Below, piece by piece: positions 48,961 through 61,218 of a DNA stretch of 64,000 nt. Location: assembly GCA_024138025.1 (NCBI GenBank), contig JAMXBD010000112.1:1736001-1800000 (forward strand). Reading direction: 5' to 3'. The DNA comes from Combretum micranthum. Its lineage: Eukaryota > Streptophyta > Magnoliopsida > Myrtales > Combretaceae. Position numbers and translations under genes: made by a program. Position 1 is the first letter of the stretch; every line of letters starts with the position of its first letter. The notes beneath the pieces are model-generated. The model did no database searches. It had not been told where the DNA came from and saw nothing but the letters and a program-made list of their open reading frames with translations.

Positions 48961-49835
48961 ACAAAATTACCAAATTACATTTTAAAATCGCGTTTTTAAG
49001 TTATGATATACAAATTTTACATGTAAATCTCATCTCTAAAACGCGATTTAATGTTTTAGTACGGTAATATCGCATTTTACAATCAAGATACAGTATTTTA
49101 CATGTAAATTGCAATTAATTTTTGTGATACTGCAACAACCCAGTTTTCAAACCGCATCTCACTCTCTCTTTTGTTACCTCTCTCTTTCTCTTTTTCTCTC
49201 TCTGACTGGGCATTAATGCATCATATGTTCCCTCTACCTCTATCTTGTCTCTATTTTCATTACTTTTTCTTCTCTCTTGTCGCATCAATGCATTAGTTAT
49301 CAAACTCACTCCTCTCTTTTGTTTTTTGCCATATTTTTTCTTCGTTATTATCTTCTTGTTTGCTTTGTAGATTACATATTCATTGCAAATATGAATGAAG
49401 ATATATTGTCACTATATAAAGCTATATATATATATATATATATATATGAGAAAAAGATATAAAATGTTTAGTTAACACAATATGGCATATGTATTTTTCT
49501 ATATCACATTTCTCAGTTGTGATTTAAAAGCTATATTTTGGTAATGATTTTCGTTTTGACCTTAAATAAGTAATCATTTTTAATATTAGCCATGAAAAGA
49601 AGAAAATTATTTTCGGTGAAAACCATGTGTACTCCAGTTATTAAAAATAATTACCAATATAAAGTTGATTTGAAAAACAATTACTAAATTATGTTTTGAA
49701 ATCGCATTTTTGAGTTAGCATGTGCAAATTTTACACATAAACCGTGTCTCTAAAATACGATATAATATTTTCATAGCTTTATTAAATTAAATCACATATC
49801 TTAATCAAGATATATATATTTATATGTAAATTGCA
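48961..49835. repeat. Pair of about 150-bp direct repeats with AT/CT-rich DNA between
   Basis: 48961-49115 and 49676-49835 resemble each other (ATTTTACATGTAAAT and ATTTTACACATAAAC, ending TTTACATGTAAATTGCAAT and TTTATATGTAAATTGCAAT). Between them lie a CT-rich stretch (49155-49205) and a (TA)n run (49421-49446). No gene seen. Confidence 0.5.
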
Positions 49836-49877
49836 ATATAAATAATCGTTATATCATGATGCAGAATCAAAGAAAAA

Positions 49878-50060
49878 TTTGGGTTAATATCGAATTTGGC
49901 ACCTCAACTTTGCTCGAAAATTCAATTAGGCATTTAAATTTTCAAAAGTTCAATTTCATTACCTGAATAAACTTTTCGTGGTCATTTTTTGTATTTCCGT
50001 TAATGGTGTTAACTCTTTTACTAACGTAGACGTACGAACCAATCATATTGTGACACATGT
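49878..50060. mobile_element. Left part of a probable MITE, split by LTR F
   Basis: Starts TTGGGTTAATATCGAATTTG, a start seen in many plant MITEs, and seems to resume at 53502. The right border is not clear. Confidence 0.35.
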
Positions 50061-53000
50061 TGTCACGCCCCAAAGGGGTATCCTAAACGTAACAGTCCGT
50101 CACATGCTATATAAGACTCTCGAATTTCTATTCAAGCCCTTCGGGAGTCTTATATAGATGTAAAGCGTCCATTTACGACAATAGAATACTCTATTCAATG
50201 GAGTTAAGAAGTTTAATGTGGCATCTGATAGCCATAGATAATAAATCAAAACACATATATATAAAATTACACAGTCTAAGGGGCATTTCCCCGCAAAAGA
50301 ATATTAAGGTCCATTACACTCATCCAGAGTCTTTTGGTTTCCTGTGGAAGTCTAAAGAAAACCGAAATAACTTCTAAGAGAAGCTCCTAACTCCGATACC
50401 TGAGCTGTAGCCTGCCTTGGCCTAAGCCAAATGAACTCATGCTGCAACAAGTAAAAACTATAAGGGTGTAAGCTAACTAGCTTAGTGAGTGAAAACTTCC
50501 ATATCGCAATTAAGACATAACATTCAAGCAAGTGATTATTCAATCAAGTGAAATGCATCAAACACGTGAATTCAACAAACATATGACCAGCTGGAAATCA
50601 TATGTGGATGGACTTGCGCCCTCCATCCCGGGTTAGCAGATTATCGAATCCTACAGTACGACGCCGTTTAAGCTCACGGTCAACTGAATAATAATTCGTT
50701 TTATGGATCACGATTAACCAACATATTTGTTTTATGGATCACAATTAACCAACATATTCGTTTTATGGATCACAAAAAACCAACAAATGCTAATGCTCCA
50801 TCCCCATCGTGATATGAATGAGTTTGAATTTATATTGAATGTATAATAGTCGATTAATCCAATTCTTTTAGGTGGCCAAGCAATATTAGCAGACAATCAA
50901 TTCTAGCTCCTCTATATACAAGCAATGAATTATCACCCGGCTTCGATATTCTTTAAATTCAACTTCACATATCAGCAGCAGACAATTATAATTCCCACTA
51001 ACCCCATCATGCATAATCATTCTTTTTATCTTTGCTTAGCAACTAGTGCAACTATCATTACAATCACAAACAATAATTGAAATCGGAAGTGATACTCACT
51101 TGGCTATGGTACGCCGGTCTCTTAGTAATAGTAGTCGGGTGGTGGGGTATCGTCGTTCTCAGGATCACCTACCAAATAAGAATAACCTAATGAGAATTTC
51201 ATCACTTAACTAATCCAAACTATGCATCTAAACTAAACAAAATCGTGATTCTCGCTTTTTGTGGAAGTTCCAAATTAAAATGGCCATAACTTGGTCATTT
51301 TAACTCAGAATTTCGCAAATTTTATATTGATTTCTATCTACTTCGAAAAATCTATCTATTTCTATTATTAATTCCAAGTTTTGAAAACATTTAGGTCACG
51401 GAACAGAGGGATCAGATATGTTCTGTAACTTTTCCTTTTCCGAAAAATTGTTTTGCACTTAATCAAAATGTTTCTAGTTGATGATTCATGCATAGATAAA
51501 ATATGAATGAATTCCTAATATGAATAACATGTAATGAGTTCAATATATGCATGATCTTGATGATTTTTGATAATGAAACTTTAAGAACTCCTAATTCTTA
51601 CAAGACTCCAACAATACTTATTTCTTAAAAATCCACTTTTTCCAATTTTGCATCTCCTTAGTGTTTTGCGATTTTATTCTTAGAATTTACGTGTTATCTA
51701 AATAAAAATGAGTCTTCATCATCTATACTATCCAAGACCTTCATTTCCACATAAAAATTTACATTTTTTCACCTTGCAAGTATATTTTCAAATAAGCTTT
51801 TCACAAAAATCCAAATTTTGAAAAAATTCATTTCTTGCATGTTTCCTTTGAGAAAACTTGTTTAATGCATCAAAATTTAAATTACTATATCCACTACCTA
51901 AGGACTTCATGTAACACATGAAACATGCAATTTGAGCTTGAATACTAGGTGATTACATATGCATCATCTCAAATTACGAATTTGACAACTTAAACACTAA
52001 CTCAAAATTTTCCATCTTAATTTTACTACTTGTTTTACACATTACTCATGCCTAAACTTATTTCAACTTGTAAAAATCATTACTTAGAGATACCTATTAC
52101 CTATACCTTTCATTTTTCATGTAAAATATGAGTTTCGAAGTCGTTTGAAGGGTTTTTAAAATAGGTCTTGAAGTTCATCCGAATTTTCCATTAAGCATTT
52201 CTAACAAAAACCTTTTCTTTTCAAGTTCCTTGTCTTATATTCATAAAGATCTACCATCTAACACATTTATATATATGCAAGACTAAGCTTTTATGATCAT
52301 TAATGCATGAAAACCCAAAATACTCACATGAACATAATGTCAAGAAAAACATGAGTATCTAAACACTAGATCTACAATTTATAGTGTATGAAAATGAGTT
52401 TAAAGACATGAACATAAATTTTTCATGCAAGATCTCTACTTTTATATACATGAATATAATATTACTTCAACAAAAACTCATTAAACACAAGATCTACTTC
52501 TTGTGATGGCTTGATATTCTTGTATTAGTGTTTTCTTATCCCTAGCATTTGCTCATTGGGATTTAAGTTGGAAAACACACAAGAATGGTCTTGCCATTAC
52601 AAGATTATGTAATAGAAAGGCTAGAAATCATCACCTAAAAGAAGATTTGGAGAAGAAAAGAAGAGGAAATGAACTTGTGAGTGAGTGTGTGTGTGTGTGT
52701 GTCACGACAAGAATGAGGAGAAGAAGAGAGGGTTTTGCTTCTTGTAAAATTTTTGAATGAGTAAAAATGAGGAGAGAGAGTGAAAATAGGTTTATATATT
52801 AAGTGAATTAGGGTTTAGTTGTAATAAAAGAAATAAAAATAAAACAAATAGAGGGAAATGGGGGAGGGGGTGCACTTGCCACACTAGAGGGAAGAGAGAG
52901 GGAGTGAATTAATTTGATATATTTTGTAATTTAAGTAATAAAATGTAATAAATGTAATAATTAAGTAGGAAACAAAATTTTCTTGGAAAGAAAAATAAAA

Positions 53001-53501
53001 TGAGTAGTTGTAAGGATATAAGAATAGGGTATGGGTAGTGTGTAGTGTAGGTTGTACTTGTGAATAGTGGTAAATAGTAGACAAGACATCTACTTTACCG
53101 GTAGTAAAGAAAATAAGGGAAAAATGCTATAACTATAATTTTTATAGCCCGAAAAATTATAAAATTTATATTTTTGAAATCCTTATAAAATTTCGGTTCT
53201 AATGAATATTCCGGAATATTTTTCTGAGTTTCTAGTCCCGGGGCTCGTTTTTCCATAATTGTGCTCGGGAAGGCCCGGAATAGAAATTTTTCCAAAATTA
53301 AAACTTTCTAAGGTTTGAAATATACTTTAAAACAATAATTCGCATTAATTTATTTTATAAAACTTCTTTTGTTATGAAACCGAAGGAAAGCCGGATTTAG
53401 GGTTTCTAAGCTTCTCTCATTAAGCTTGAACTAGACCGATTTAGGGTTTTGCTTTTCGATTCCCGGAGTTTACTTGACTACTAAGAATACCGAGGTTTAC
53501 A
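50061..53501 (-). mobile_element. Solo LTR F, 3441 bp
   Basis: Plus strand TGTCACGCCCCAAAGGGG...CGAGGTTTACA; perfect TSD CATGT (50056-50060 and 53502-53506). TATA box AATATATAAA on the minus strand at 52791-52800, a (GT)n run at 52686-52702, a 31-bp tandem array at 50693-50790, and a GGGGCATTTCCCC hairpin at 50279. Confidence 0.93.
50452..52634 (-). other. Predicted intron inside solo LTR F
   Basis: Donor TTCTTTTAG|GTGATGATT (52634); acceptor TTACTTGTTGCAG|CATGAG (50452). AAGCTAGTTAGCTT is upstream of the acceptor. 2183 bp. Confidence 0.48.
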
Positions 53502-53506
53502 CATGT

Positions 53507-53906
53507 CATCTGATGTGGCATATTTTTATTTTTCCATCTTATTTCCATTCTAATGTGGAATTTTTTTTATATTTATATTTTCGTTATTATTGGTTTATTT
53601 TAGGGATAATTAATATCTATTTAAATTTTAAAAGAAATTTTTACTTACATTCACAATCCCAAGCCCATCAACTTAAGCCTAACCTTATCCCTAAGCCTTC
53701 TACCAATTCAGATTTTGTCAAACACTACTTCTAGGCTTGATAATATATAGAAGGCTTGATCCTAACACCTCACCAATGTGGGACATTAGTTTCATACAAC
53801 CTCCATCATCCGCCCACTAAACATAACATGTTTTATGACATACCTTTCTAGAAAAGAAAGAAGACCCATATCCTTGATGGAGCAAGCAGATAGCATATCC
53901 AAGCAA
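53507..53906. other. Unassigned DNA with a promoter-like motif pair
   Basis: The first part may be the right half of the MITE at 49878. On the minus strand GTCCCACATTGG (about 53782-53793) resembles the plant snRNA upstream element RTCCCACATCG, and a TATA box (TATATATTAT, about 53744-53753) follows about 30 bases on. No known snRNA follows. Confidence 0.35.
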
Positions 53907-54919
53907 TGTAATCCCTAGATTTTCAAAAATAGAATTAGAAAATAAAGATTTAATGTATTTTTGAATGAATATGTTATATTATATGAAATTCAAGTATATT
54001 TAAGTATAATAGTTTTTATAAAATCAATTTAGTAAGAATAGAAGTTTAAAATCATCAATTGAATTGATTTAAGGAATTGTTAATTATGTATTATATATAT
54101 TCTTATAGAAAATTGAGTTTTGTAAACTTAATTTCTAAATAGCCTACGATATTGATATAAATTCTTATAAGGAATTATTTTATTAAATAAGATTTATAAA
54201 CTAAATTGTTTCTAAATTATGTTTTGAGTTTGAATAATTGATAATACTAATATTATAGAAATATAATGGTCTAATCTGTGTTTGTTTTGAACTTATTTGG
54301 CTGTAAAATTAATCTTGATGACCCACCACAACTCTCATGCACGCACACACACATAATCCCTTTTAAATTTCCCTAAAAGTTAATGTAAAATTTTGTATAT
54401 GTGCACATAATTATGTTTTAATGGCAGAATTTGTTTCCCTTTCCTTACTCTTTCTCTTTCAAAAACCAATATTTCTTGCACACAAATAGTCCACTTTACA
54501 ACTTCAGATTTCTTCTCTTAAATCTTTCAGAAAAGCAAGACAAGCCTTCATCTTCAAGTTAAAGCAAGTATAGGTAAGTTAACTCATGCTTTATCTTTGT
54601 TGTTTTTGTGTTTAAGTGGTTGTAAAATTAGTGTTGTTATTGGTTAATGGCTGATATTAGATTATTATGAGTTTAGTTGTTTGATATAAGAAGTATAGTG
54701 ATAGAGAAGTGGTTTTAAAGTTTTAAAGCTTGAAGTTAATGGTTAGTTTATTGGTTGGTTGTTTGATGTGGAAAATAGAGATGGGTTGGAGGAGTTGAAG
54801 TAGTGGATGATAAATTTAAGACTTGTATGATGTTGTATAAGTGTATTGGATGGATGCAAGACAATTGGATTTGGTTAAAGCATGTAAAAATTGTAAAGTG
54901 TAAAAGTGTGTTTGTTATA

Positions 54920-55220
54920 GAAGGACCATGGCCTATGGCAGAGGGCAGGGTCATCTCTGTTCATAGGATCTAGGTCACCACGGGGCATGGTAGAGCCTAT
55001 GGTAGATTTTGTAGTTGGATTGCCTTCCACCACAAGGCATGGTAAGGGGCGTGGTGGCTTCTGGTCATCAAGTGATCCTCCATATGGGACATGGCAACGG
55101 GTACGGTAGCCTCTAATCATCAAGTGATCCACTATATGGGGCGTGGTGAAGGGTGTGGTGTAGCTTGTATGTTACCCTACCTCTTATGGCCCTTGGTACA
55201 AGGTAGGGTAAGGGGCGTAG
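54920..55220. repeat. GC-rich degenerate tandem repeat in LTR H
   Basis: Repeats of GGCATGGTAAGGGGCGTGG-like sequence with spacer ATCAAGTGATCC (two clear copies at about 55067 and 55119); period roughly 50 bases. Confidence 0.65.
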
Positions 55221-56073
55221 CAACCTTAAAGTGTTTTTTTGTCTCATTTAGTTTTAGAATCATGTTTAAACCTTCTTGTCTTTGTTAAGTAGATAGTAAT
55301 AAAAGCTTTTCTATCATATAGGAATCCTAGATCACGATTCGAACTTCCCGGTAGACTATTACAACAATTAAGAAAAATGCACGGGTGAGTAACATAAATC
55401 CTATTACTTTGTTTATGATTGTACAATAGTTAAATATAGTCTAATCACAATTATAGGGAATCAAATGCATGGGGTTGGGAAATATTGTATGCTATATGTT
55501 GTATGTTTGAGTTGTAAATCTTCATAATCAAAGTGACAACTACTTGCTTGACATTAAATTATAGTTTTCATTATTGAGTGTTTGAAACTGATATGACAAC
55601 ATGATAATATGGAATTAACTTCACTGGACTTTTAAAGTTAATATGTCATGCATTTCATAACATCATACTGCATTAGCATAGTACTCATGTCACTTGTTCA
55701 TATTTCGATTCTATGGTAATGCTTGTTGGGACCAGTGGGTCTGCTTGTAGGTTGCTATAGGGTTGTCAGCTTCACAGGAACTAAGTAGGCTTCGAAGGAG
55801 GTCGCCTGTGTTGGAGTTGGCTTTAAAGTGTTAATACTTAGTGAGATTGCTCAAGTTCTAAAAGAAAGGGAGGATGTTTATGTGAAAATTATTTTGGAAA
55901 TGATAAAAGAGAATGGAATAGTTCCTTTCCCCCTTCCCTCCTCTTAATTTTGAGATTCTCATGCGTATGAACTACTAAACTTATCCTTCAATCCCTAGGA
56001 TGGCGTAATCCCCATAGGTTTAAATTTCGGTTATTCAAACCATGTTTGCTTTATATGTTTGATGAGTGCATTG

Positions 56074-59000
56074 TGTCACGCCCCGTAGGGTATCCTAAAC
56101 GTAACAGCCCTCCACATACTAAGTAAGACTCTCGAGTTCCCTACCCGGGGCCTTCGGGAGTCTTAAGTAGATGTAAAGCGTTCATTTACGACAATAGAAT
56201 ACTTCAGCAAATGGAGTTAAACAGTTTAACGAGGCATTCGTTAGCCATAGATAATAAATCAAAACGCATAATTTAAAGTTTACAAGATCTAAGGGGCATT
56301 CCCCCGCAAAAGAATAACAGTCTATTACAGTCATCTAGAGTCTTTAGTTTCCAATGGAAGTCTATACAAAAAGGAATGGATTAAACTTCTATGGGAAACT
56401 CCTATCTCCAGTACCTGTGCTGTGGCTTGTCTTGGCCTAAGCCATATAAAATCATGCTGCAAAAGATAGAAACTATAGGGGCGTAAGCTAACTAGCTTAG
56501 TGAGTAAGAACTTCCATAACACAATTAAGTACAATTCATTCCAAACAAGTGATTATTCAAGCAAGTGTATGCATCAAACAAATGAGTTCAACAAACATAT
56601 GACCAACCGAAAATCATATGTGGATGGACTTGCGCCCTCCATCCCAGGTTAGCAGATTAACGAATCCTGCGGTACGACGCCATTTAAGCTCACGGTCAAC
56701 TGAACAATAACTCGTTTTATGGATCACGATTAACCAACATATTCGTTTTATGGATCACGAAAAACCAACCAATGCAAATGCTCCAACCCCATCGTGATAT
56801 GAATGGATTCAATTTACGTTTGGAACCGAATATTCATTAATTCAATTCTTCCAAGTGACCAACAAGTATTCACAGACATTCATCATAAGGTACTAGCTAA
56901 TCAGTCAATAGTTTAACACCCGGTTCCGATATTCCTTAAACTCCATTTCACATATCAACAGTAGACAACATATATAACTCCCAAATACCCCATCATGCAT
57001 ATACAATTTCTTTTATCTTTGCCTATATCACTAGTGCCACTACATTACAATCACATTCATTAATTGAGATTGGAAGTAAAACTCACTCGGCCATTGGACG
57101 CCAACTTCCTAATAGTAGTAGTCGGGAGGTAGAGTGTCGTCCTGCTCGGGATCACCTACCAAGCAAGAATAATCCTAATGAGATTCTCATTATGTAACTA
57201 AATCAAACTATACATCTAGACTAGTTGAATTCGGATTTCTCGCTATTTACGGAAGTTCCGACTTAAAACGGCCATAACTTGGTCATTTTAACTCGGAATT
57301 TCACAAATTTTATATCGATCTCTATCTACTTCGAAAGATCTATCTATTTCTAATATTAAATCCAAGTTTTGAAAATAATAAGGTCACGGAACAGTGGGAT
57401 CAGATCTGTTCCGCAATTGATCCAATCTCGAAAATTTGCTTTGCTTTTGATAAAAAGTGTTCCTAGATGATGATTCATGCATGAATGATATGGGAATGAA
57501 TTTCTAATATAAATTCCATGTGATGGAATTAATATATACATGGTCATAATAACTTTTGTGATAATAACTCATATGAACTCTTAAGTGTTGGGGAAATTCT
57601 CATAAAGACTAATTCTAGGAAGCTATTTTTCCACATTACATTCCTTAGGGTTTCTTTGGCTTTTAATCTTGTAATCCACTTATTATTTAACTAAAAATAA
57701 GTTCTCAAAGTTTATATTAACCATGGCCTCCATTCATGCATAAAAATTCCTATTTTTCATTTGGTAGACATGTTTTTGAACTAGCTTTTTGTAAAAATCC
57801 GAATTTTCTAAATTTCATTTTCTTGTATTTTCCTCAAGGGAAAACTCCTCTAATACATTAAAAATTGAAGCTCCAATGTGTATATTATCTAAGGACTTCA
57901 TTTAGCTTATAAAACATCCAATTTAGATTTAAATACTAAGTGTTTATATGGGCATTACCCAAAATTACGAATTTTGACTACACATCCAAAGTCAATATTT
58001 TTCCTTCTAACTTCACTTCTTGTTTTCTTATTTTTATTATGCCTAAACTCATCTAAACTCATGAAAATAATTCCTTCAACATGTCTATTACACATACCCT
58101 TCATTTTCCTTATGAAATACAAGTTTAAAAATGATTTTGGTGGTTTTCAAGGTAGGGTTTCCATTTCATCCGAATTTTCAACCTTCCATATTTGACAAAG
58201 TCCTTCCTTTTTCAATGTTCTTGCCTTCTATATATGATTATCCACTATCTAACATCTCTATAGATATACAAGACTACATTTTTTTGATCATCAATGCATG
58301 AAAATAAAAATAACTCTATGATCATACATGTAAATGACAATGTGGGTGTCTAAACTTTAGATCTACTAAGTATGATGCATAAATCATGGATCTCATGGCA
58401 TGAACAACAATATATATGCAAGATCACTACTTTACATGCATGAACAAGATGAGATCTTAATAAAAACACATCTAAACATTAGATCCATGTCTTGTGATGG
58501 CTTGATATTCTTGTTCATGTGTTTTCATGTCCCTAGTATAAGCTCATTGGGATTAAATGAGAAAACACACAAGATATAGCTTTGCCATTACAAGATTAGG
58601 AAGAAACAAAGCTTAAATCAACATACCAATGGAGTCTTGAAGTGAAAAAGAGAAGAAACAAAGTTGGAAAGTGAGGATGGGGAGGGGGAGCAAGCTCACG
58701 GCACAATGGGGTAAAAAGGAGAGAGTTTTTCTCTTTTCAAAAGTTAAAACAAGAAGAAAATGAAGAGAGAGAGAGAACATTTAGTATATATACTAAGGGA
58801 ATTAGGGTTTAGATAAATAAAAAGGAGTAAAAATAACTCAATTGAGGGGGAAATAAGAGGGAGGGGCGCCGGCCACATCCTTGTGGGTGTGTGTGTGTGT
58901 TTTAAAATTTGATTTTTTTTGTAATTTAGTAAATTAAATGTAATAAATGTGATAATTATTTAAGAGACAAAATTTCTTGGAAAAGAAAATTGAAATGAGT

Positions 59001-59480
59001 AGTTGTAAGGATATAAGAATAGGGTATGGGTAGTGTGTAGTGTAGGTTGTACTTGTGAATAGTAGACAAGACATCTACTTTACCGGTTGTTCCGAAAACA
59101 TGGGAAAAGCTATAACTGTAATTTTTATAGCTCGGAAAATTATGAAATTGATATTTTTGGAATCCTTATAAAATTACGGTTCTAATGAATATTCCGGAAT
59201 ATTTTTCTAAATCCGTGGTCCGGGGCACGCTTTTCCGTAATTGGGCTCGGGAAGGCCCGGAATGGAAAAATTCCCGAATTTAAAACTTTCAAAGGTTTGA
59301 AATATACTTTGGAACAATAATTTAAATTCATTTACTTTATAATATTTATTTTACTATGAAACCGAAGGAAAGCCGGATTTAGGGTTCCTAGGCTTCACTC
59401 ACAAGACTCAACCTGATCGGATTAGGGTTTCAATTCCAACTCCTGGGGTTTCCTAGCTACTGAGAATACCGGGGTTTACA
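56074..59480 (-). mobile_element. Solo LTR G, 3407 bp, nested in LTR H
   Basis: Plus strand TGTCACGCCCCGTAGGG...CGGGGTTTACA; perfect TSD CATTG (56069-56073 and 59481-59485). Closest to LTR C. TATA box near 58784-58792, GCGCCGGCCAC patch at 58866, (GT)n at 58886-58899, 31-bp array at 56705-56790, GGGGCATTCCCC hairpin at 56293. Confidence 0.93.
56457..58626 (-). other. Predicted intron inside solo LTR G
   Basis: Donor CTCCATTG|GTATGTTGAT (58626); acceptor CTATCTTTTGCAG|CATGAT (56457). AAGCTAGTTAGCTTACG is upstream of the acceptor. 2170 bp. Confidence 0.5.
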
Positions 59481-60030
59481 CATTGCATATGCTTGCTAAC
59501 AAAACTTGTTTGATACTAGTGATATGTGTTAAGATTATGTTATTCATTGAGCTTTATATGCTCACAATCTCTTAGACTATTGATTTGAAGGGTTGTAAGC
59601 AAGAAGATTGGAACCAAGTCCAAGTGTGGGAGTTAGTGTAGGGTGGACTTATGAACTCTTTTGGAAAGAAGAATATTGTGTAATAGAGACTTTTTTTTTT
59701 TAAGACATTAATAGAGACTTAGTTATTGTTTTGTAATAGTAAAAGTTAAGTTATGTATTTCCTGTAATCTTTTTTGTAAAAAGGTTTTGATAAAGCCCTA
59801 AACACCATAGTCGTAACATTTTGTGATGGCCTAGATTTGTATGTTATGTTCTTTTATGGTTAATATATATATACAATCTCTTTCTCACTTAAAACAACTA
59901 TCGATCATATCTTAATTGTCCACTTCAAATGGAGAACGTTAGTTGTGTAGTACTTGTGTAACTTTCTAGAGGCCTTAGTTAGTTACATGGTATATTATTA
60001 CAACTAGGGTACTCTTGTAGGAGTGTGACA

Positions 60031-61218
60031 AACAAGATAGCATCTACAACTATAAGGATATATGCAGCATGTAACTAGAGCTCCATCGCAATGGAACACC
60101 AACTCAATCAAGCTCCCCTGCTTCTTAAGTGTCAGTAGCTTTCCAATCGTTACAATCTCTGTTTCTATGAGGAGCTAAGAATTGTTGCAAGCAATAAAAC
60201 AACGGTGGCGAAGGAGGAGGAGTCAAGAAGGAAATGGAACTGAAGCTGTTTCAATGAATGAGCAAATAATGGTTGAAATATCAATTTTCAGTCTATGGTA
60301 GCGTTTAATTCCTTAACTAACTTTTCGCATCATTTAAAATTTTTTTCAATGAATAATCCAAACTTCTTCAGATACATCTTTTATATACAATAAATAATAG
60401 TGTACTAATATATATGTCCATATACACATACATCTTTGCATACAAATAATATATAGTGTAACTTTATACATAAGGGCAATGGTTTCTTCATATATGAAAT
60501 CAATGTAACATTGAAAGTAGCCCAACATAGTTTGTATATGATTGTAAATATCATGCTCATCCTTGAGCTCATTTAAGAAAATTTGCATTTTCCTTCCATC
60601 TATAACTACACAATGTTGAGCTCATTAATCCTCTATTTCTTTATGTAAAAACAGAGCACCATATTAGATTTTAATTGTTTTTTATTTTTATAAGACTAAA
60701 AGGAACAGATAAAACTTGAAGGTCATGATGGTTTTGTTCCATCAAAATTCATTTGCATGCTGGATCAAACTATGCTACTAAACCAATGAAGACATGGCTT
60801 AGAAGCGGGAGAAAAAGGGGTTGAAGAATGGGGAGGATCACTGAAGACATGGTTTAGTTCCATCAAGGGTTTACTTGGCAGTGCTTTTTTTGGGTTTGTA
60901 ATTTGTCTCACATGGAAAAAATTTTGAAAAATGGATTTATATATAAGATAATATTCGAGCAAACAAGAACTAGAGAAGAAAAATTGGTAAAGGCGCCATG
61001 GGCTTGCTATAATCAATGTTGTCAGAACCGGACTGGAGTTTGACCTGGATATGCTAGGGAGTCAAGAGTTGAACCGGGGTCACGAAAAAGTAAAAATATA
61101 AGAGATAATTTAATTATAATAGAAAAATATATATAACATCCCTCAAATATAATTGGATCAAAATTACTAATTAATTATTAAATAAGTAATATATAATGAT
61201 TATATTTTATAAATTCAT
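60031..61218. other. Unassigned flank DNA
   Basis: On the minus strand about 60030-60195 is open for some 50 codons (contains KLLTLKKQGSLIELVFHC), perhaps a worn gene fragment that I cannot name. 61020-61090 (GTCAGAACCGGACTGGAG, GAACCGGGGTCACGAAAAAG) looks like the end of a dispersed element. The rest is AT-rich with nothing seen. Confidence 0.35.

Larger units (their letters stand above)
54574..59590 (+). other. Predicted intron inside LTR H (holds LTR G)
   Basis: Donor TATAG|GTAAGTT; acceptor ATTGATTTGAAG|GGTTG after the palindrome GAGCTTTATATGCTC. About 1.6 kb without LTR G and one TSD copy. The acceptor is weaker than in the other copies. Confidence 0.35.
53907..60030 (+). mobile_element. 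Probable solo LTR H, about 2.7 kb, interrupted by LTR G
   Basis: Starts TGTAATCCCTAG and ends GTAGGAGTGTGACA; flanks AGCAA and AACAA fit a TSD with one change. LTR G (56074-59480) interrupts it. It has a very good donor (TATAG|GTAAGTT, 54574) and an acceptor candidate at 59590. It differs strongly in sequence from the other LTRs, so membership rests on ends and layout. Confidence 0.7.

Noticed and set aside
53740..53800. A true snRNA gene
   Set aside because: No U1, U2, U4, U5 or U6 sequence follows the promoter-like motifs.
61015..61095. End of a hAT-type element
   Set aside because: Only one end visible and no TSD or inverted repeat found.
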